Shown piece after piece: positions 58,601-64,000 of a stretch of 64,000 bases of DNA. Source of the DNA: Biomphalaria glabrata (lineage: Eukaryota > Mollusca > Gastropoda > Planorbidae); NCBI RefSeq assembly GCF_947242115.1, contig NC_074720.1:31126145-31190144 (forward strand). Direction: 5' to 3'. The notes under the pieces are model-generated. The model was given only the letters and a program-made list of their open reading frames with translations, made no database searches and was not told the DNA's origin. Each line of letters opens with the position of its first letter. The stretch's first letter is position 1. The translations under genes were made by a program, and so were the position numbers.

Positions 58601-60858
58601 GACATAGCACTACAAACAGTGAAGAACATTAAAGTGTTTCCAGACCATGCAGATTTCTTTACCAGTGTTTCTGAGACATTTCCAGTACTGCAATTTGAAA
58701 GAAACTCAGAAAGCAACAACATTGACAACACCAAGTTTCAACCTCCGTCCACTCAAGGGGCAACTTTTCTTCAGAAAGGAACAAATGAACTTCTTCAACA
58801 TTGCTGTATTGACCGATTGAACTCAGACATGTTCAGTCATTGCTTTATTGAACATTCTAATGCAAAGCATTCTGCTACCATTGTTCTACAGCGTCAAAGT
58901 TCATCAACCAGAAAATTGAGTTTTGGTTTCGAACAGTTCTTATTTTCCCTAAACTCAAACGCGGTTCAATCGGACATTATCTGTGAGATCAATATGACAT
59001 GGATACAACAGCCTCATAAACTGAAAGACCTTTTCTTCAAGTTTAGAAAACGCACATGCACATACATGTCGGCAATTCAGAAGGGTTCCGAACTTAACAT
59101 TTCTATTTTACATATGTACTATAGCATATTTAGTGTCACTTGATCCATTATCATTCATACTCGTCAAGGAAGAGCAATATCCAGTTATATCAAATCAAAT
59201 TAATAAATTTGTCTACTCATTTTTCACAGGAGTTCTATATAAGATTATGTTATATATATTTCAGCACCAAGCAACCCACTGAGGAAGGTCATTCATTCAA
59301 GATACTTTGTTTATTATGTTTCAGCATCTTTGCATATGACATGCATCAGACATCTTAATTTTTAAATCATGAGCATTTTATTTCAGGTATTTTATTTCAG
59401 GTATATTATTATTGCATATATCCTATTATAATGGTACAGATACATGACTTATAATTGGAAATTTTCATTGCTTCACACATGTTGAGATTTATATCACATT
59501 GAGTATTATTATTCAGAAGATTGATCACATTGAGTAGTATTTTCTCAGAAGATTGTCATGTACTATCACAATTATTTTTTCTATGTCAATTTTTCATATG
59601 CAATATATTTTTCCATGTACACATTTTCACATTAGTACTAACCAAATGAGTTATAATGTCATATTTTAGTATTATCATGAAGCACCATGAAGAGAAGTAA
59701 CTCATTCAATTCAAGATTTAATTTATCCAAGTATTATGCTTTGTACAACTTTTGATATTGTTCATGACAAGCATTGTCTCATTTTCATAACCACTTGAAT
59801 AGTGAGACAGGTATTCAAAGTCATCAATAATTTTATTCACTGCATTTACATTTTTTTTATTATTGTTGTCATCTCCAAGTTGACTTTATTTTGTCATATG
59901 TTACCTCAACCATTTTTCTATAATTTCATGTATGGTATTTTGTGTATATTTAAATTTTAATACATATGAGCATTTCTATTACCATACAAATGCTAAATGG
60001 AGAGGGGGGTAATATGTCACAGATTACATTATAGAATTGTTTGTACATTTCACTTTTGAAAGAAATATAAGCCCTCGACATGAGTCTCGGGATTTAATCC
60101 TCAAATTTAGACACTTTTCAACACGTCAGGATTTACCCAAGGGACGTAATTAGTATGTTTGAAATCTATTGGTTGATTTGAATTTAAACAAAGACATTTT
60201 TGAAAAGAGTTAGCGCCAGAGAATTGGCGGTAGTAAGAAAGTAAAAGTGAGTCGATAAAATAATGTTCTTGTAGTCAGTCACGTTTCTAGGAGCTCTGTT
60301 TGAAAAGCCTTTGTAATATGTTTCATGCTCATTGATTTGTAATTTTGTACATAAGCTGTACTTACGTTGTGTTTGAATAAAGTTCCAGAGTTTTGTTTTA
60401 TCAAAGAATCGTTAATTGTAATTCTAGATCGTCATTTTTTGCAACTATTGAATTCAAGTAAAATCCCCGGCATAACAACACATCGTAACATCGTGCATGT
60501 TGTTACATCTGGCACAAGTGTTGTTACAACAATAATTGTACCAGACAGACATAGTGCATTGTTCTACGCTTTGTCAAAAGAATGAAATAAAGGCGAGATA
60601 GATAGACAGACAGACAGATAGATAGATAGATTAGATTAGATTAGATTAGATAGATAGATAGATAGATAGATAGATTCCTACAATAATTAATAATATAGGA
60701 TTTTAACAACTGACCAGAAGGGAAAACACCAATGCAACAACTCCAGTGGGCAGAAATCCTAAGAGAGTGACCAAAATGGACAAGACTAACGTCACTTCAA
60801 TGCTTACAGATTTGAGTACATCAAACGGGAATTTCTGTAGTCTTGACTGCTGGGAGGC
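49705..60858 (-). CDS. Gene A: CD225/dispanin protein split by an LTR-bearing intron
   Basis: The firm exons are 60715-60858 (48 codons) and 55315-55497 (61 codons). A possible terminal micro-exon is 49705-49737 (10 codons plus stop). All are phase 0, with GTCAGT and GTAAGT donors and TTTTTTACAG, CATATGTTTCAG and TTTTTGTTTAG-type acceptors. The reading is FPFDVLKSVSIEVTLVL, then SILVTLLGFLPTGVVALVFS with the CD225 Pro-x-Gly turn, then the loop SLSEYKTGNMAKAKEYC, then a very long hydrophobic segment (WIVITVIICILLWFSIIIM and onward) and a charged tail SYEDSMTRIN. The first two exons form a full CD225 domain. The intron between them is 5.2 kb and holds LTR element 2. A start exon may be at 61119-61218, but its donor phase does not fit. 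Expected to be a small membrane protein. Function not known. Confidence 0.65.
49850..50516. repeat. 40-bp minisatellite, about 16.7 copies
   Basis: The unit is 'ctgaagggaatttgtgatgt' plus 'ttaagtagtcgcaatctaat'. Copies carry either 'aaggga' or 'aaagga', and two copies have 'gacatt' for 'gatgtt'. The order of variants repeats, suggesting duplication of blocks of copies. It lies in a gene A intron. Confidence 0.95.
50517..51985. other. AT-rich sequence, unclassified, repeat-like in part
   Basis: Short 'aacttcaact' units recur at 51550-51640. Two TTCTAGAA motifs lie near 51820 and 51920, and a 'cgaggac' pair lies near 51690. It could be remains of a retroelement end, unproven. No exon is seen. 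Confidence 0.3.
51990..52840 (+). mobile_element. LINE ORF2 fragment: reverse transcriptase end and C-terminus, degenerate
   Basis: Near 52020 a YADD-like box reads ADDCAQLLHTNHELQLAV. Next come FDNRLAKVSSAFGRLQVRV and LPTKISV, and later MPKAIFFSEL. Several frames are needed, so it is an old copy of the LINE also seen at 44.5 kb. Confidence 0.65.
53023..53195. mobile_element. MITE with about 45-bp inverted ends, second copy
   Basis: The ends are GGACCTCATTCACCAATCG and CGATTGGTGAATGAGATCC. It is the same family as 1376-1546. Confidence 0.75.
53196..53936. other. AT-rich sequence, nothing recognised
   Basis: A short hydrophobic frame at 53299-53493 lacks supporting splice sites. Confidence 0.4.
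53937..54803 (+). mobile_element. Old LTR retroelement fossil, partial
   Basis: The right terminal repeat is about 54577-54803, starting TGTTATAACC, ending GTTATTACA and holding AATAAA. A purine tract (AAGAAGGGGGG) sits just before it. A 48-bp piece of the same repeat ('gatagtgcagaaggtgcgcac') recurs at 53945-53990. It is broken, with only one end and a small internal part recognisable. Family is probably Ty3/gypsy. Confidence 0.45.
55055..55255 (-). mobile_element. tRNA-derived SINE, minus strand
   Basis: 'ggggcaaatgatgtaaagatc', 'tggccagcacaacgaccaac' and 'ctcgaaattaaacaatccc' match the 60-300 family. It lies in a gene A intron. Confidence 0.75.
55315..55497 (-). CDS. Gene A exon with loop and second membrane segment
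   Basis: The acceptor is TATATGTTTCAG and the donor is GTAAGT. It encodes SLSEYKTGNMAKAKEYCN and a hydrophobic run of more than 25 residues, then KQSYEDSMTRIN. Confidence 0.7.
55567..55680. repeat. (ATCT)n with embedded (AT)n microsatellite
   Basis: ATCT units run for about 50 bp, then AT, then ATCT again. A complementary-type (GATA)n lies past LTR element 2 at 60596. Confidence 0.9.
56640..56815. repeat. About 30-bp tandem repeat in the leader of LTR element 2
   Basis: 'aaagaccagtaaagcaaataac' plus 'tggcattat' repeats about four to five times between the left terminal repeat and the main frame. Confidence 0.75.
57047..59143 (+). other. Main frame of LTR element 2
   Basis: Parts in order: a charged coiled-coil lead (residues about 13-140), an H2C2 zinc-binding region (HKYNVIEQIYVPKKYR onward to NNCSHCQHDY, about residues 165-225), a Ser/Pro-rich linker with three PTTCPSLP-like repeats, an integrase C-terminal-like region (LFYKWQGPFTITRK, about residues 420-465) and a tail without known domains. 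It is part of a fossil element. Confidence 0.7.
60596..60675. repeat. (GATA)n/(GACA)n microsatellite
   Basis: GATA and GACA units are mixed with 'gattagatta' steps. It ends 40 bp before gene A's first firm exon. Confidence 0.9.
60715..60858 (-). CDS. Gene A exon with first membrane segment
   Basis: The acceptor CATCTCTTTTTTACAG precedes GCC TCC CAG, and the donor GTCAGT follows CCCTTCTG. It encodes a polar lead then LGFLPTGVVALVFSLL. It is phase 0 at both ends. Confidence 0.7.
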
Positions 60859-61118
60859 CTGTAAAAAAGAGATGTGTTTAACAAACCAATCTGTTGCGCG
60901 AGAGCTGAAAGGCAATGCTTTAGGCGAATGTTTCAGAGATTTCTGGTTGGGGTGGGGGGGGGGGTGGGGGGGGATAAGACTTGATTAATAAATGATTTTT
61001 TTTTATTACCTATCATTCTGTGATAGGCCTTGCCCTTGCTTTGGCTGACTTGGACAGATTACTTTGGTACGGGTGTATTGGATTATACTTTTTGGATGCA
61101 CAACAGAACAGAGCCTAC

Positions 61119-61218
61119 ACATGGAACAAGTAGAAAGTCCAGGGTATTCTGTCGAATTAATTTCAGCATCCAGCTTGTCGTCAAGGATGTAGGGCGGTGC
61201 TGTAGCAGGTGGACCCAT
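61119..61218 (-). CDS. Possible gene A start exon
   Basis: ATGGGTCCACCTGCTAC with G at +4 opens MGPPATAPPYILDDKLD, a Pro-rich N-terminus usual for dispanins. A GTAGGC donor would end it in phase 1, but the next known exon needs phase 0. Either another exon lies between or a different donor is used. Confidence 0.3.
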
Positions 61219-61239
61219 GACGTTTGTTTTTCTTCTTGC

Positions 61240-62120
61240 CAATGTTTAGGCCATAGTCTTACAACTATGTTTAACAAATTGTATTTGTTCAGGAACAAAA
61301 GTCAGATTATTTGCAGACGATTGCATAATATATAAAACAATAAAAACAACACAATATACAGACATTTTACAAAGAGAATTAGATAAATTACTGAAATGGG
61401 AATCAAATTGAAGGCATGTCTTTCCACCCAGACAAATGTCAGTTATTAAGAGTAACAAAAAAAACTAAAACAAATAAATTCCACTTATCTTAGTCATGGT
61501 AATCCAGTAACACAGACTAAAAACTCAAAATACTTAGGTGTTATAATAAATGAAGAACTGTCATGGAATCCCCATAATGATGAAACTAACAAAAAATTAT
61601 AGCATTAGGGTTTATAACATGAAATTTCTAAGAACATAAAACTAAAATATTATGTAACCTGGGTTAGGCCAATAATAGAATATACATACTCTGTTAGGGA
61701 CCCTTCAACTCAAGAAAACATTAAGAAACTGGAACATATACAAAATAGAGCAGTGAGATTCATAACAAACGAATATTCACATCTTACTAGAGTAACACCT
61801 TTAGTAAAAATCATTAAATTTATAAAGCCTTCGGGATAGAAGACTCAAAAGTAAAGTTGCAATCATACATAAAACACTGAACCATAATCTTTAAAAACAA
61901 AATTTAATAAAATACTCAGAACGACACAAAGATAAGGGCACATTCCTAATTCCATATGCTAGGACAAATTTGTACGAATGCTCCTTCTTCCCTAGCGCTA
62001 TAAGAGCATGGAATGGGTTGCCTAAATTAACCAGTAAACCCAGTGACTTGGCAGAATTTAGGTAATTGGTTAATATGCATGACTAAATGCATGAGGTGTA
62101 GGACGTAGTTATCTTTTTTA
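61240..62120 (+). mobile_element. LINE ORF2: reverse transcriptase end to C-terminus, degenerate
   Basis: It reads RLFADDCIIYKTIKTTQ (catalytic ADD box), then ELDKLLKWES, SKYLGV-type and LSWNPHND. After breaks come WVRPIIEYTY, KKLEHIQNRAVRFIT and AWNGLPKLT. It is the same Jockey/CR1-like family as 21.24 kb, with several frameshifts and stops. Confidence 0.75.
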
Positions 62121-62214
62121 ACATCTGTATTATATAAGATAAAATAGTAGAAAAAAATATTTGCCTTACTCTGGGTATAATAATTTTAAGATTAAAAATG
62201 TAAAGTTATACAAA

Positions 62215-62480
62215 ATCTAGTCTAGGTCTAGATTCTATATTTAGTCTCGATTCAATATTTAGTTCTAGAGCTTGATTTAGAGTCTAATTAAAAAGTGGAG
62301 ATCTAGACCTAATCAAGTTCTAGTCTTGATTCCAATTCTAGATCTAGTCTAGATCTAGTCTATATTCTAGTTCTAGATTCTAATTCTAGATTCTAGTTCT
62401 ATTCTAGATCAAGTCTAGATCAATATCTAGAATACACCTAGAACTACTCTAGAAATCTAGATGATAGATCTAGTCTAGAC
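62215..62480. repeat. TCTAGATC-rich simple-sequence block
   Basis: Overlapping TCTAGA, AGATCT and CTAGAT units. A similar block precedes the other copy of the dispersed repeat at 28.7-29.2 kb. Confidence 0.7.
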
Positions 62481-62509
62481 TTATGCATGCAGCCTATAAA
62501 GTAGATAGA

Positions 62510-63345
62510 TCAAGAGCGGTTAGACTATATTTTATTGATCAGGATTAGTATGGCCTATAATGGGTAATAGTGCACTATGCTGTTCGCTTTGGAAACCGGT
62601 TAGTTGTGTGGTTTAATTTTTTTTTTAATTTCCTATTAATCGAACTTTTGGGGTGAGGTACGTATCTGGGAGCAATAGCAACACTAGGGGTGTGTGAGGC
62701 GTGCGGTCGCACCGGGTGACACCATTTTGGGGATGGAAACCAAGTTGAAAAAAATATATCTTGATAAAAGCAGACACATCAGAAAAGATATGATATTAAA
62801 ATCTCTCGACAAACATGCCTATTAGAGACACATCTAGATTGTAGTTTAAGTTTAAATGAAATATCACAACGTTATACCATTTCTGTCTCAAAGTATAACA
62901 AAGGAAACCTATTGATATGATGTTATGTCTGTTTCTAATATTAATTAGATATCATTGTCAAATTTGCAATAACATATGAATAAATGTCATAAACAGTGTG
63001 ATTTTATAATAGAACTGTAAAAATCAATAAAAGTATGTAATCAGCTTTCTGTATTTGTTCCAGAAAAAGAACTAACTTATTTGAAGAAAGTTGATGGGGG
63101 AGGGGCGACATCCTGAGCTACCGCACCAGGTGCAACCGACACTGTCTGTGAGGTTTTCATGCCGTTTTTAGGTGATCAGTTAACGCTGCTCTACTTATTC
63201 CATAAGAGTAAGAAGAGTCTTATCAAAGATGAAGTGTTGTCCTGTTTGCTTATTACTTTAAACGATCAAAACACAACTATAGCTTGAACATTCCTGATCC
63301 GTTGATGAATTCGATGGGGGCCGCCTCTGATCTTGTTTAATGGTA
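62510..63345 (+). repeat. About 1-kb dispersed repeat, copy 2
   Basis: Same landmarks and order as 29231-30230 (gatcaggattagta, caccattttgggg, agaagagtcttatcaaaga, gggggccgcctctga), without the tandem duplication. Confidence 0.65.
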
Positions 63346-64000
63346 AATTTAGTAGCTAACTTTAAATAAAATATCATATAGAACGAATTTTGGTTTAAGT
63401 CGGTGCATATTTTCAGTTTGGTATCAGTCATTTACTGATGTTAATTATCTACTTCTTGTATGACAGTTTAATCAAAAGAACAAAATCTAGCCTACAAATT
63501 CATTGGTAAATTTATGATTTTTTAAATTTGCGATAAGGTGTGACATACAACCATTGCCAGTGACAGCAACTATTTCAGAGCTATTTATTTGTGTGGATCT
63601 TGTTATTATTGGAACTATCCTTATACTAAATTGAGTGATTAACCGTTTTCCTCTAATTTGATTTAGTTTTTGTTTTTCTTGCTATTTATTGATTGAAATT
63701 AGCGATCATTTGAGATTTTCACAATTGAACAATGTCAAGGACGCTAAATTAAAATTTACTGTTGCCAACTAAACAAAAAAATTGAGCTATAGCTTTAACA
63801 AAATCTCAAAGCTAGGCAGGTGATCATTGTATTATTTTTCCCTTTTATTTTTTTTACCGCTACTTAGCTACCTACTTGTTTTAAAATAAGTTTAACTCTT
63901 TCTCTCCTAATTGATAATACCAACATTAATGTGACACCATTAAATTAACTTAATTTTTGGTTTATTAACTTTAATTGTTGTTACATAAAAAGTACATGCA
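63346..64000. other. AT-rich end of window, nothing coding
   Basis: The block 'aactctttctctcctaattg' at 63893-63955 is shared with 22051-22110. No exon is recognised. Confidence 0.45.

Larger units (their letters stand above)
55913..60528 (+). mobile_element. Ty3/gypsy-type LTR retroelement 2, very young, broken
   Basis: The terminal repeats are 55913-56426 and 60015-60528, both 514 bp. They start TGTCACAG and end TTGTTACA, and I saw no difference between them by eye. The target duplication ACAAT is at 55908-55912 and 60529-60533. A purine tract (GGAGAGGGGGG) precedes the right repeat. One long frame (57047-59143) has a coiled-coil, Gag-like start, an integrase zinc-binding (H2C2) segment and an integrase C-terminal segment (WQGPFTI). 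The internal region is too short for a whole gag-pol set, so it is broken, probably by few changes. Insertion is very recent. It lies antisense in the intron that separates the two halves of gene A's CD225 domain. Confidence 0.85.
55690..60585 (+). repeat. Dispersed repeat family X, split by LTR element 2
   Basis: The left part ends 'aacaatgtgtacacaat' at 55912. The right part resumes at 60529 with 'acaataattgtaccagacag'. The family consensus is continuous across the junction, so the LTR element landed in this older repeat. Confidence 0.7.

Overview
This is non-coding-rich eukaryotic DNA, about two-thirds A+T. It is packed with tRNA-derived SINEs, LINE tails, hAT-like and other MITEs, minisatellites and two recent LTR retroelements. 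The SINE and LINE types (for example LINE tails ending in an R-M-P-K-A or A-W-N-G-L-P block) look like those of gastropod molluscs, probably a freshwater planorbid such as Biomphalaria or Bulinus. That assignment is recognition by eye, not a database result.

The host genes are short exons that are easy to miss. Reading splice sites by eye on the minus strand gives a tandem row of small membrane-protein genes. Four carry recognisable halves of a CD225/dispanin (IFITM-like) domain, and a fifth has the same three-exon, phase-0 layout with strongly changed sequence. In transcription order they are: gene A (about 60.86 to 49.7 kb, possible start exon at 61.2 kb), gene B (47.47 to 45.67 kb), gene C (35.65 to 34.12 kb), gene D (26.59 to 25.09 kb) and gene E (17.74 to 11.93 kb). 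Gene E is complete as three exons encoding 101 residues. In genes A, B, C and E one exon encodes the first membrane segment. A phase-0 intron follows, and the next exon opens with the cytosolic loop (small residues, then G-N/D/K, then Ala) and runs into the second membrane segment. Two possible plus-strand exons of unknown affiliation lie between genes D and E.

Layout. 0-11.9 kb: repeats (SINEs, an RTE-like LINE remnant, an R2-type LINE tail, a hAT MITE with a perfect 8-bp target duplication). 11.9-17.7 kb: gene E. 18-25 kb: LINE and SINE remnants, MITEs, possible plus-strand exons. 25-26.6 kb: gene D. 27-34 kb: repeats, including a 1-kb array of a 17-bp unit. 34.1-35.7 kb: gene C, whose first recognised exon lies between a long polypyrimidine tract and a long polypurine tract. 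36.87-41.82 kb: a young, broken Ty3/gypsy-type element that carries an RRM-like reading frame. 42-45 kb: LINE remnants. 45.7-47.5 kb: gene B. 48-54.8 kb: foldback element, 40-bp minisatellite, LINE and an old LTR fossil. 55.3-60.9 kb: gene A, with a second young, broken Ty3/gypsy-type element in the intron that separates its two membrane segments. 61-64 kb: LINE and a second copy of a roughly 1-kb dispersed repeat.

How the genes may work together: CD225 proteins are small two-pass or re-entrant membrane proteins. The vertebrate IFITM members restrict entry of enveloped viruses, and other dispanins have other roles. A diverged tandem array in a snail suggests local duplication and fast change. 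A defence role is only an inference. Both young LTR elements lie antisense to the gene row.
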